Below are positions 9,224-18,481 of a stretch of 64,000 nucleotides of DNA, one piece after another. The stretch comes from Pseudanabaena sp. BC1403 (lineage in GTDB: Bacteria; Cyanobacteriota; Cyanobacteriia; Pseudanabaenales; Pseudanabaenaceae). Below the pieces are notes generated by a model that was given only the letters and a program-made list of their open reading frames with translations, did no database searches and was not told the origin of the DNA. Location: assembly GCF_002914585.1 (NCBI RefSeq), contig NZ_PDDM01000003.1, positions 186,001-250,000 of the forward strand, in the 5' to 3' direction. The translations under genes were made by a program, and so were the position numbers. Within the stretch, counting starts at the first letter, position 1; the number at the start of each line of letters is the position of its first letter.

Positions 9224-9358
9224 TTATATTTAATTATGTTTACCTACTTAAACAAACTCTAAGAAACAAAAACTTGGTTGTAATCCTAAAAGGGTATTTA
9301 ATAATTTCTATAGGTGAACAATCTTACAAAAATGTTGTGTGATGTGAGTGAAAAACAA

Positions 9359-11191
9359 ATGAATGTCAAGATTTCTTCCACTCTGATAATACTATCTGCT
9401 GTCTTGAATGTCTTTTTAGATAGTGGGACTCAGGCTTTTGCACTAGAACCGCCCCAAGAGGGTAAAGTGCCCAAAGTCATAGAAACTTCTATGCCTGATC
9501 CATTAGAACAGCAGCGCGATCGCCTATCCAACTACAATGCTACGCCCGAATCAACGCAACCGATCGCCCAAATCACCTCTGTATCACAACTATCAGATGT
9601 AAAAACAACTGATTGGGCTTTTACCGCATTGCAAAGTCTGGTGGAGCGTTATGGCTGTATCGCAGGCTATCCTGACCGTACCTATCGCGGAAAACAAGCG
9701 ATCGCCCGTTACGAATTTGCGGCGGGACTGAATGCCTGTTTAGATAAAATCAATGAAATAATCAGTGCAGGGCTAGCCGACAAAGTCAGTCAAGCAGATT
9801 TGGCAACCCTGAAAAAACTCCAAGAAGAATTTGCAGCTGAGCTATCAGTATTAAGGGGGAGGGTCGATGCTCTGGATGTGAAAACCAGCCGACTTGAAGC
9901 GCAGCAGTTTTCGACAACGACAAAGCTAAACGTTCTCAGTTCCTTCAACCTGAGTAGCTCGTTTAGTGGCGGAAATATTTTTGCAGAAGGATTGCCGATT
10001 TCTGGAAGCTCTCCTGTGGCTCGGTTTGCCGCGCGTAATCCATTTACTGGAAGTCCCATTGTTGGAACAATTACCGAAAAGCCAAATACCACCTTCAGTT
10101 ATTCTAACTATCTTCTCCTTACTTCCTCGTTTACGGGAAAAGATTCACTGAATCTGATTTTAGCTATGGGGAATGGCAATCCGCCCGCTAGTGCCTATAG
10201 TTCAGCAGGTTTTTCTAGTACATTTGGTGTACCTTATGCCGATTCCAATCCCGTCGTACCTCTAGCCCCAAATAGCGTTGGTTTGTTTGAGCTGTTCTAT
10301 AGTTTTCCCGTTAGTGATACGGTGAGGGTACAAGTTGGACCAAAGATCCTCCCTTTTCGTCAGTTTGATGTCAATCGCTTTACGTCAGTAATTAATGGCG
10401 CAGGAGGCTTAAACTCCTATCAAAGTACACTCGCTAATAGTGGGCTATCAGGAGCAGGGGCGATCGCTAGTTGGAGAATTTCCGATCAATTTTTGTTAAA
10501 AGCAGGCTATCTTGCGCGTAACGATGCCTCTTTTCTATACTTTGGTGGAGACAGTGCCAGCAATCCCAATCGCGGCTTATTCGGTGGTTCCAATCAGATT
10601 TTGACAGAGCTAACTTATTCGCCTAGCGATTCCACGAATTTTCGATTTCTCTACAGCCGTACCTATAACCAAGCACCTCCCGCTTCGCCCCTTGGTCAAC
10701 CCAATCTGCCTTTCTTCTTAACCTATTCGGCGCGAGGAGTGGCTGATGATGGATTTGGCGGTAGATTACAAGACAGTACAGGTGACAATTTTGTCTTTAA
10801 CTTTGATTGGTTACTAAATCAATCCTTTGGTTTATTTGGTCGCTATTCCTATAGTAGTTATCGCATTGCACCTGTAAATCTTGCGATCGCTGGTGGTAAT
10901 GTCAATCTGCAAGCCTTCCAAGTTGGGCTAGCCTTTCCCGATCTTGGGAAGGAAGGAGCATTAGGCACGCTTTCGTTTACCATGCCATTTCAAGTACTTT
11001 CTGGACGAAACTTTCTCGTTGCTGGTAATGGTGATGGCGGCACACAATATGATTTAGAGCTAACGTATTCTTATCCGATTATGAGATTTATCACGCTTAC
11101 GCCTTCGTTGTTTGCTACGTTTAATGCGAACAACTTTAGTAGTAACCCCACGATTTGGGGAGTGGTCTTTCGGACACAGTTCCTATTTTAG
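9359..11191 (+). CDS. SLH-domain OprB-family porin
   Basis: Outer-membrane channel of the cyanobacterial SLH-OprB type, reported in the family to pass inorganic ions including iron and small solutes. Start chosen at ATG 9359 (610 residues), where a signal peptide begins; upstream in-frame GTG 9314 and ATG 9332 are alternatives. After the signal peptide a single SLH domain (about residues 74-135, DWAFTALQSL..GYPDRTYRG) would bind the pyrogenic cell-wall polymer, followed by a short coiled coil (about 140-180) and a beta-barrel of alternating hydrophobic strands ending in Phe (RTQFLF), the usual C-terminal outer-membrane signal. Its stop overlaps the first base of a 143-bp repeat. Confidence 0.88.
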   Translation: MNVKISSTLIILSAVLNVFLDSGTQAFALEPPQEGKVPKVIETSMPDPLEQQRDRLSNYNATPESTQPIAQITSVSQLSDVKTTDWAFTALQSLVERYGCIAGYPDRTYRGKQAIARYEFAAGLNACLDKINEIISAGLADKVSQADLATLKKLQEEFAAELSVLRGRVDALDVKTSRLEAQQFSTTTKLNVLSSFNLSSSFSGGNIFAEGLPISGSSPVARFAARNPFTGSPIVGTITEKPNTTFSYSNYLLLTSSFTGKDSLNLILAMGNGNPPASAYSSAGFSSTFGVPYADSNPVVPLAPNSVGLFELFYSFPVSDTVRVQVGPKILPFRQFDVNRFTSVINGAGGLNSYQSTLANSGLSGAGAIASWRISDQFLLKAGYLARNDASFLYFGGDSASNPNRGLFGGSNQILTELTYSPSDSTNFRFLYSRTYNQAPPASPLGQPNLPFFLTYSARGVADDGFGGRLQDSTGDNFVFNFDWLLNQSFGLFGRYSYSSYRIAPVNLAIAGGNVNLQAFQVGLAFPDLGKEGALGTLSFTMPFQVLSGRNFLVAGNGDGGTQYDLELTYSYPIMRFITLTPSLFATFNANNFSSNPTIWGVVFRTQFLF

Positions 11192-11332
11192 AAACCATTT
11201 AAGAATTGCCATAGATCCCCCCCAGCCCCCCTTAAAAAGGGGGGAGAATTAAATTCTTCCCCCTTTTTAAGGGGGATTGAGGGGGATCTCTTAGGGCTGT
11301 TAGCGCTAGAAAGTAATTCTTAAATAGTTTCT
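11190..11332 (+). repeat. ~142-bp inverted-repeat element, copy 1
   Basis: Terminal inverted repeats AGAAACCATTTAAGAATT and AATTCTTAAATAGTTTCT enclose a long internal hairpin (CCCCCTTAAAAAGGGGGG..CCCCCTTTTTAAGGGGG). Non-coding, 143 bp, starting within the porin stop codon. Other copies: 23874-24014 and a decayed one at 45882-46009. Looks like a miniature inverted-repeat element mobilised in trans. Confidence 0.8.
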
Positions 11333-11369
11333 TAGAGTAGGTTTACAGAGCCTTGTGCTGAAGTAAAAA

Positions 11370-11420
11370 CATGATTTTTGTTAAAAGTGTTGCTTTGCAA
11401 CACTTTTAACAAAAATCATG
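11370..11420. repeat. Perfect 24-bp hairpin before the P450 gene
   Basis: Arms 11370-11393 and 11397-11420, TTT triloop, GTGTTGC core shared with 34828-34876. Lies between co-directional porin and P450 genes, 39 nt before the P450 start, so it may terminate readthrough from the porin or sit in the P450 leader. Confidence 0.7.
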
Positions 11421-11458
11421 GCTCGTTTGATCGCAAAATACTGTAGGAAGTAAAGAAG

Positions 11459-12844
11459 ATGCCAGATCCCGTAGTTTGGTCTCATGAAGTTGCCAATGTA
11501 CCGCTTCCACCTTTAGTAAAGGGATTGCCAATTTTGGGAAGCAGTTTGGAACTCGCAGATGATAGCCCCAAATTTTTTCTGAAACAATATCATGAGGTTG
11601 GAGCGATTTTCCGAGTTCGCGCCCTCGATCGCCAATTTACAGTAATTGCTGGCGTGGAAGCCAATCAGTTCGTCAACCAAGTTGGAACCGAGTTTCTTAG
11701 TGGAAAAGACTTTTGGCAAGATTTTGTCAAAGAATTGGGTGTTGAGGAGTTATTGGTCAGTTTAGATGGCGATCGCCACCAACAGCAGCGCCGATTTTTG
11801 AAATCAGGATATTCGCGCAACGCCATTATCTATGCTTTCCCAGAGACAATCCAATTAATCCAGTCTTTGACCTCCGATTTGCGATCGGGACAACGAATAC
11901 AAGTTTTACCATTTTTTAAACGAATTATTTGCGAACAGTTGGGAATGCTGCTTGCCGATTGCTCTCCTGGAGAGTATTGTACAGATTTAGTTGATTTTTT
12001 ACAGACAGCTCTAAATGTATTGGTGGTGCGGCAATCGCCATCATTTTTGCTGTGGAAGCCATCTTATAAACGTGCCAAGCGAAGGGTACTCGAATTAGCT
12101 CGCATCGCGATCGCTAAACGGCGCAACAGTGATGTTAAGCGGGAAAGACCAAATTTAATCGACGATCTAATTGCGGACTCCAAGACAATACATCCCATGT
12201 TCTCGGAAGCCGAATTGATTGCGGCAGCGGTTGGCCCATACCTTGCTGGCATAGATACGGTTGCGAATACCTGCTCTTTTATGCTCTATGCGTTGCTGAA
12301 ATCTCCTGAAGTCATGGCAAAAGTGATGCAGGAAGTCGATCTGCTGTTTCGAGATGGTATACCCAGTGCGGAACAATTACGCGGGATGAGTGCTTTACAC
12401 GGTACGGCGATGGAGACACTGCGGATGTATCCTGTGGCGGCAGCAATTCAACGCTATGCGATCGCGGATTTTGCATTTCAAGGCTATCGAGTGGAGGCGG
12501 GAACCCATGTGATCATTGCCACGACATTGCCCCATTTTTTGCCGCAATTCTTCCCAAATCCCAACAATTTTGACATCGATCGCTTTCATCCACCTCGCAG
12601 CGAACATAAGCAAAATGGTGCTTTTGCTCCTTTTGGGGCAGGCGCACATCTCTGCTTAGGTAACGGGTTAGCCGAAGTCCAAATCATGCTAACCATGGCG
12701 ACGCTGTTACATCAGTTGGAGTTTTCCCTCGAATCTCCAGATTACATAATTCAACCAACTAACAATCCTACGCTTACCCCAGGCAACAAGTTTTATCTGC
12801 GTGTCCAACCTAGAAATTCTCATAATAAAAATTGGGTTGAGTGA
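11459..12844 (+). CDS. Cytochrome P450
   Basis: Haem-thiolate monooxygenase of 461 residues; substrate unknown. Landmarks: the I-helix oxygen-binding motif AGIDT (about 262-266), the K-helix ExxR in METLRMYP (about 319-322), and the haem-binding loop FAPFGAGAHLCLG with the cysteine ligand at about 399. No membrane anchor is visible, as usual for bacterial P450s. It may be related to CYP120-type enzymes of cyanobacteria, but I would not assign a subfamily. No redox partner gene is adjacent. The last codons and stop lie in the left arm of the hairpin at 12834-12875. Confidence 0.92.
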   Translation: MPDPVVWSHEVANVPLPPLVKGLPILGSSLELADDSPKFFLKQYHEVGAIFRVRALDRQFTVIAGVEANQFVNQVGTEFLSGKDFWQDFVKELGVEELLVSLDGDRHQQQRRFLKSGYSRNAIIYAFPETIQLIQSLTSDLRSGQRIQVLPFFKRIICEQLGMLLADCSPGEYCTDLVDFLQTALNVLVVRQSPSFLLWKPSYKRAKRRVLELARIAIAKRRNSDVKRERPNLIDDLIADSKTIHPMFSEAELIAAAVGPYLAGIDTVANTCSFMLYALLKSPEVMAKVMQEVDLLFRDGIPSAEQLRGMSALHGTAMETLRMYPVAAAIQRYAIADFAFQGYRVEAGTHVIIATTLPHFLPQFFPNPNNFDIDRFHPPRSEHKQNGAFAPFGAGAHLCLGNGLAEVQIMLTMATLLHQLEFSLESPDYIIQPTNNPTLTPGNKFYLRVQPRNSHNKNWVE

Positions 12845-12875
12845 AAGCAAGCCTAAGCTTGCTTTCACTCAACCC
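12834..12875. terminator. 19-bp hairpin overlapping the P450 stop codon
   Basis: Arms 12834-12852 and 12857-12875 around CTAA. The left arm includes the final P450 codons and the TGA at 12842-12844. The right arm overlaps a second imperfect stem (CCCGATTT at 12873-12880 with AAATCGGG at 12901-12908). Likely terminator of the P450 transcript. Confidence 0.7.
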
Positions 12876-12931
12876 GATTTCTGTGGTGCGGAAAACACCA
12901 AAATCGGGCTCATAATGAGAACTGCGTCTGG

Positions 12932-12959
12932 GTAGGGGCAATTCATGAATTGCCCCTAC
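12932..12959. repeat. 28-bp palindrome with GTAGGGG/CCCCTAC ends
   Basis: A perfect palindrome centred on TCATGA, bounded by GTAGGGG and CCCCTAC. It carries the same GTAG head as the REP elements around the RAYT gene at 40-41 kb and is probably a dispersed palindromic repeat. Confidence 0.65.
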
Positions 12960-13048
12960 GGTAAGATGAAGATGTCGGGACATTTTCTGCGTAAGTCCTA
13001 CTACCTTTAAAAAATCATTCTTTTAAGGAGCGATAAGAAATCACAGTC

Positions 13049-16000
13049 ATGTTTGAGATATCTGGCTACAAAATTAATTCGTTAATTTATGAAAGCGCTC
13101 TATCGAGCGTTTATAGAGGATATCGTGAGAGCGATTTCCAACCAGTTATCCTGAAAATCCTCAAATTGGAATACCCAACACCAGAGGCGATCGCGAGGTA
13201 CAAATTAGAATACGAAATTTGTAAGCGGCTAAGTCATATTGAGGGCGTGATTAAAGCCTATGACTTTACGAAATACCAGCAATTTCGATGCATTACCTTT
13301 GAAGATTTTGGCGGTGAATCACTCCGCATCTTGAAGTCATCGCGCACCTTTAGTCTGGCAGAAATTCTCGCGATCGCAGTTCAAGTTGCTGGCATTCTCA
13401 GCGAAATTCATGGGGCGAATGTAATTCATAAAGATATCAATCCCTCCAATATCATTTTTAACCCTCGGACATCTCAAGTCAAAATTATTGATTTTAGTAT
13501 CTCCAATATTTTGTTACGGGAAAATCCGACCATCCGCAATCCGAATACATTGGAAGGAACGCTTGCCTATATGTCACCAGAGCAGACAGGTCGGATGAAC
13601 CGTACTCTCGACAACCGCAGCGATTTATATTCTTTGGGGGTGACCTTGTATGAACTTATCTGCGATCGCCTCCCTTTTGAATCTAATGATCTGATCGAGA
13701 TGGTTCATTGCCATATTGCTAAGCTCCCCATCGATCCCTATAAACTAAATCCTGAGATTCCTAAACCTGTTTCAGATATTGTCATGAAGTTATTGGCAAA
13801 AACAGCAGAAGATCGCTATCAAAGTGCGCTGGGATTAAAAGCAGATTTAATGATTTGCAGCCAGCTCTTAGAAAGTAAAGGTGAAATCAGTGATTTTTTA
13901 CTAGGTGAACAAGATGTTTCCGATAAGTTTCAAGTTTCACAGAAGCTTTATGGTAGGGAAAAAGAAATATGGCTATTACTAGCGGTATTTGAATGTCTGC
14001 ATCTTGGCAAAGCTGAAGTCGTGATGGTTACGGGTTTCTCTGGTATTGGTAAATCAGTACTTGTGCATGAAATTTACAAACCAATTACCCAAAAGCGTGG
14101 TTACTTTATTTCGGGTAAGTTCGACCAGTTTCAACGCAATATTCCCTATAGTGCATTTGTGAATGCTTTTCGGGAACTGGTGGCACAGTTGCTGACCGAA
14201 ACTAAAAGCGAACTGCAAATATGGCGCGATCGCTTACTAGATGCTTTGGGAAGTAATGCTCAAATCATTATTGATGTGATCCCCGATGTGGAAAAGATCG
14301 TTGGAAAGCAATCCGAAGTATTAGAACTCTTACCCAATGAAGCCCAGAATCGGTTCAATTTAGTTTTTCAGAATTTCGTGCGGGTGTTTACGAAACCAGA
14401 ACATCCACTTGTGATTTTTTTAGACGATCTTCATTGGGCTGACTTGGCTTCTCTAAAGCTTTTACAGTTATTAGTCACTTCTAGCGATAGTCAATTTCTC
14501 TACTTTATCGGAGCCTATCGCAATAATGAAGTAGATGCAATTCATCCATTAAGTTTAACCTTGAATAAGATTGCGGTAACGGGAATATCAATCAACGAAA
14601 TTTTCTTATCCCCTCTAGAGAAATCAAATGTTTATGAATTGGTGGCTGACACCCTGAAATGTGATCTCAAAACCGTTCAACCACTTGCCGAACTCGTCTT
14701 TCAAAAAACCGCTGGCAATCCATTTTTTATTAACGAATTTCTGAAATCACTATATGCTGAAGGTTTAATCAATTTCGATCTGAAGCATGGTACTTGGCGA
14801 TGGGATTTAAGCCAAATTCAGTCCGCCGACTTTACCGATAATGTAGTTGAGTTGATGTCGGGGAAAATTCAGAAGTTAGCGCCTGAGTCTCAGGAAATCA
14901 TCCAAATCGCCGCCTGTATTGGTAACCATTTTGATTCTCAAACTCTAGCGATCGCTGCCAATCGTCCACATATAAAAGTTATCCAAGATCTCTTACCTGT
15001 CTTAACCGAAGGGTTGATCTTACCGCTAACATCGAACTACAAGTTTGCGATCGTTGATACCGACAACGATCTTTCAGAAAGTTTTTTGGTTGACTATAAG
15101 TTTCTGCACGATCGCGTCCAGCAAGCAGCTTATGTACTGATTCCCGAATCTGAGAAGCAAGTTACGCATCTTAAAATTGGTCGCCAGTTACTCAAGAAAA
15201 TTCGCAGACAACAATCAAATTCAAATTCAAATTCAAATGGAGAAGGTTTAGCGATCGAGGAGGAAGTATTTCGGATCGCGAACCATCTAAATACGGGAAT
15301 GGGATTGATTACCGATCCCCAAGAACGGCTCGAATTAGCAGACCTAAATTTGATTGCAGGTAAAAAAGCCAAAGATTCTAATGCCTATGCCGATGCCCAA
15401 AAATATCTAGCGATCGGTATTGGTCTATTGCCAGACTCTGCATGGGAAATGCACTATCCGCTGTCGCTGAGACTTTATGAGGCTGCGGCTGAATCAGCCT
15501 ATTTGAATGCTGAATTTGATGAGTGCCATCGCTTAGTTGATCGCATCGTGCACCATGCTAAGCATATTCTCGATACGATTAAGTCCTACAAAGTCAAGAT
15601 TAATGCCTATACAGCCCAGAAAAAGTTTCGCGAAGTTCCCACAACGGTTAATTCGATCCTGATTCGTTTGGGCGAACCAATTCCACCTTTCCCGAATGAG
15701 TTGCAGGTTGGTTGGGAACTCATTGGTACGGAGCTACGCACGCGCTTATTTAGGATCGATGACTGGAGAGGTTTACCAATCATGAACGATCCTTACAAAC
15801 TAGCGGCGATCAGTATTATGAACTCACTTGCGGCGGCAAGTATCAATTTAAATCCTTTACTCATAGGTATGGTGATTCTTCGCATTGTGAACATGACTCT
15901 GCGATATGGACTCTCACCAGATGCACTAATTCAAGGCTCGGCTTATGGATTAGTGCGATGGATGGCTTTTCAAGATATAGAAGGTAGCTATCGGATGGGA

Positions 16001-18481
16001 CTAGTGAGTTTGCAATTAATCGAAAAGATGAATATGCAATCTGGAATTTCTATGGCAGTCATTGCCTTTGAGACCTGTTTAAGACATTGGAAAGAACATC
16101 TCCGAAAATCTCTGCCCAACTTGCTAAAATCACTACAAATGAGCATTGAACTTGGTGAATATGAAGTTACAGGGTTTGGCATTCTTGGTTACTGTATCCA
16201 TCGTTTTTTTGTCGGCGATCCCTTAGTATCAGTAATTCAAGATTTTCAAAACTATGAGGCTTCCCTTTTACATAAAATCAAGCAGCCCTATATTATCGAT
16301 CAATTTCGAGCTTGGCATCAGCTAGCCCTCAATTTTGCAGGATTGGGAGAGAATATGCCATTTCTTGTTGGGACGGCTCTAGACGAGTTCGAGCTTCTCC
16401 CCACTTTTTTGGCAGAAAAAAATGGAATTCCAATTTACTATACTTGCACGGCTAAGGGCATATCACACTATTTTTTTTATGAATACAAGGCAGCGATCGC
16501 GACCTTTGAGCAAGCCACACCTTTTTCGCAATCTATTGTTAGTGCGTTCGGAGGTTCCCAGCATAACTTCTATCAATCCCTTGCTTGTTTGGGTTTCTGT
16601 AGGCATTTGCTGCGATCTTCCCGTCACGCTTATCTCAAGATAGTTGCGAAAAACCAGAAAAAAATGCAGCGTTGGGCAAAACATTGTCCGATGAATTTTC
16701 AACATAAATATGATTTGGTGGAAGCAGAAAGATTTGCCATACTTGGGCAGCAATCACAGGCGATGGAATATTACGATCGCGCCATCAAAGGCGCAAGAGA
16801 AAATGAATATATTCAAGAAGAAGCTCTAGCCAACGAACTGGCTGCGAAGTTTTATCTCCAAAAGCATAGAGATAAGATCGCCCAATCTTATTTCGCTGAT
16901 GCGGTCTCTTGCTATCAGAGTTGGGGCGCGATCGCTAAAGTAAATCACCTGAAAGAGACCTATTTGCAATTTTCCAGCCGCAAGTTCGATCCACGTCAAG
17001 ATACGCTTACTCTCTCCTCAGATCTAAGCCGATCATCTACGTTTAGAAGTGGACATACGGGAATTGATTTAGCATCAGTAATTAAGACCTTCCAAATACT
17101 ATCCGATGAGATCGACTTAACGAAGCTATTGTCAAAACTAATGAAGATATTGATTGAAAATGCAGGAGCAGAAGTTGGATATTTAATATTAGAAAGCGAA
17201 AACGGACTCAAGATAGAAGCGATTGGCAATGCAGGAAGAGATGAGATAGAAATATTGGGATCACGAGCGATGGAAAATGCGATTCCAGTATCGATCATCA
17301 ACTTTGTCGCACGGACGTTAGAGAGCATCGTACTAGGAAATGCCACCCAAGAAGGAAAATTCACAGGAGATGCGTATATCCAAAAGCATCAGCCAAAATC
17401 ATTATTATGTATGCCATTAATCAATCAAGGAGAACTAGCAGGCATACTCTACCTAGAAAACGCCCTCGTAACCGAAGCATTTACAACCGAACGGCTCAAA
17501 ATCCTAGCATTACTATCGAGCCAAGCCGCGATCGCAATCAACAACGCACGTTTATACAGCAACCTGAAGCAATTTAACGAAAACTTAGAACAACTAGTCA
17601 GCGAACGAACCCAAGAACTATCACAAGCGCTGAGCAACCTCAAATCAGCACAAACAGAATTAGTTAAATCAGAAAAGATGGCAGCATTAGGAGGATTAGT
17701 GGCAGGGATCGCGCATGAGATCAACACACCAATAGGAATAAGCGTAACAGCCGCATCATTAATCACCGATAAAATCCAAGAACTAACAGAATCCCTACAA
17801 AAGGGAACACTAAAACGATCAGAACTAGATAAATTGATGGAGACCTTAAAACAAAGTAGCAAGATCGTGCTGTCTAATTTAAATCGAGCAGCAGAACTGA
17901 TCCAGAGCTTTAAGCAAGTAGCAGTCGATCAGTCCAGTGAAGAAAGGAGAAGATTCAACCTCAAAGACTACCTTGAAGAAATTCTACTCAATCTCAAGCC
18001 GAAACTCAAACGCACAAAAATCAACGTCCAAATAGAATGCGCGGAAAATATAATCCTAGATAGTTATCCAGGACTGATATCACAGATCGCGACCAACTTA
18101 GTCATGAACTCCTTAAGTCATGCATACGATGCCGAAGACAAAGGCACGATCCACTTTGCCATAACGCAGGAACAACAACAGCTAAACTTTGAATATAGCG
18201 ATGATGGGAAGGGCATAGCCCCCGATAATATCGGCAAGATATTTGACCCATTTTATACAACTAAACGGGGACAGGGAGGGAGTGGATTAGGACTGCATAT
18301 TGTTTACAATCTGGTTACCCAAAAACTACAGGGTAGCATTACCTGCGAGAGTCAAGTTGGCGTAGGGACTAAATTTATTATGCAAATTCCCCTCACAGGT
18401 CAAGCATTCAGCGATTCTCCCAGAGATGAGTTTGATGATCGCGATCGAAGACAAAGAGAGGAGGAAAATATTCATGTTTGA
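13049..18481 (+). CDS. Ser/Thr kinase-ATPase-GAF-histidine kinase, copy 1
   Basis: Giant 1810-residue signalling protein of the trifunctional family known from filamentous cyanobacteria (HstK-like). Domains: Ser/Thr kinase-like 1-265 (HKD catalytic loop 127-129); AAA/STAND ATPase about 300-560 (Walker A lysine 335 in GFSGIGKS, Walker B Asp459 in FLDDLHWAD); long helical TPR-like region about 600-1290; GAF about 1345-1500; histidine kinase about 1540-1795 (His1556 in [19 protein letters not shown] lid). Odd: the kinase DFG motif reads DFS (148-150) here, DFG in copy 2, so this kinase may be impaired. The stop overlaps the start of copy 2 by 8 nt, so the two are translationally coupled. A short Ser-Asn run from a TTCAAA microsatellite (about 15212-15240) is unique to this copy. 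Confidence 0.92.
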   Translation: MFEISGYKINSLIYESALSSVYRGYRESDFQPVILKILKLEYPTPEAIARYKLEYEICKRLSHIEGVIKAYDFTKYQQFRCITFEDFGGESLRILKSSRTFSLAEILAIAVQVAGILSEIHGANVIHKDINPSNIIFNPRTSQVKIIDFSISNILLRENPTIRNPNTLEGTLAYMSPEQTGRMNRTLDNRSDLYSLGVTLYELICDRLPFESNDLIEMVHCHIAKLPIDPYKLNPEIPKPVSDIVMKLLAKTAEDRYQSALGLKADLMICSQLLESKGEISDFLLGEQDVSDKFQVSQKLYGREKEIWLLLAVFECLHLGKAEVVMVTGFSGIGKSVLVHEIYKPITQKRGYFISGKFDQFQRNIPYSAFVNAFRELVAQLLTETKSELQIWRDRLLDALGSNAQIIIDVIPDVEKIVGKQSEVLELLPNEAQNRFNLVFQNFVRVFTKPEHPLVIFLDDLHWADLASLKLLQLLVTSSDSQFLYFIGAYRNNEVDAIHPLSLTLNKIAVTGISINEIFLSPLEKSNVYELVADTLKCDLKTVQPLAELVFQKTAGNPFFINEFLKSLYAEGLINFDLKHGTWRWDLSQIQSADFTDNVVELMSGKIQKLAPESQEIIQIAACIGNHFDSQTLAIAANRPHIKVIQDLLPVLTEGLILPLTSNYKFAIVDTDNDLSESFLVDYKFLHDRVQQAAYVLIPESEKQVTHLKIGRQLLKKIRRQQSNSNSNSNGEGLAIEEEVFRIANHLNTGMGLITDPQERLELADLNLIAGKKAKDSNAYADAQKYLAIGIGLLPDSAWEMHYPLSLRLYEAAAESAYLNAEFDECHRLVDRIVHHAKHILDTIKSYKVKINAYTAQKKFREVPTTVNSILIRLGEPIPPFPNELQVGWELIGTELRTRLFRIDDWRGLPIMNDPYKLAAISIMNSLAAASINLNPLLIGMVILRIVNMTLRYGLSPDALIQGSAYGLVRWMAFQDIEGSYRMGLVSLQLIEKMNMQSGISMAVIAFETCLRHWKEHLRKSLPNLLKSLQMSIELGEYEVTGFGILGYCIHRFFVGDPLVSVIQDFQNYEASLLHKIKQPYIIDQFRAWHQLALNFAGLGENMPFLVGTALDEFELLPTFLAEKNGIPIYYTCTAKGISHYFFYEYKAAIATFEQATPFSQSIVSAFGGSQHNFYQSLACLGFCRHLLRSSRHAYLKIVAKNQKKMQRWAKHCPMNFQHKYDLVEAERFAILGQQSQAMEYYDRAIKGARENEYIQEEALANELAAKFYLQKHRDKIAQSYFADAVSCYQSWGAIAKVNHLKETYLQFSSRKFDPRQDTLTLSSDLSRSSTFRSGHTGIDLASVIKTFQILSDEIDLTKLLSKLMKILIENAGAEVGYLILESENGLKIEAIGNAGRDEIEILGSRAMENAIPVSIINFVARTLESIVLGNATQEGKFTGDAYIQKHQPKSLLCMPLINQGELAGILYLENALVTEAFTTERLKILALLSSQAAIAINNARLYSNLKQFNENLEQLVSERTQELSQALSNLKSAQTELVKSEKMAALGGLVAGIAHEINTPIGISVTAASLITDKIQELTESLQKGTLKRSELDKLMETLKQSSKIVLSNLNRAAELIQSFKQVAVDQSSEERRRFNLKDYLEEILLNLKPKLKRTKINVQIECAENIILDSYPGLISQIATNLVMNSLSHAYDAEDKGTIHFAITQEQQQLNFEYSDDGKGIAPDNIGKIFDPFYTTKRGQGGSGLGLHIVYNLVTQKLQGSITCESQVGVGTKFIMQIPLTGQAFSDSPRDEFDDRDRRQREEENIHV

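Noticed and set aside
17449-17862. 137-codon minus-strand frames opposite the histidine kinase parts (also 22868-23281)
   Set aside because: Same frame appears in both copies because the coding strand is duplicated; Ser-rich antisense composition.
18426-18473. Upstream in-frame ATG for the second giant kinase
   Set aside because: Lies inside the end of copy 1; ATG 18474 aligns exactly with the N-terminus of copy 1 and has AGGAGG upstream.
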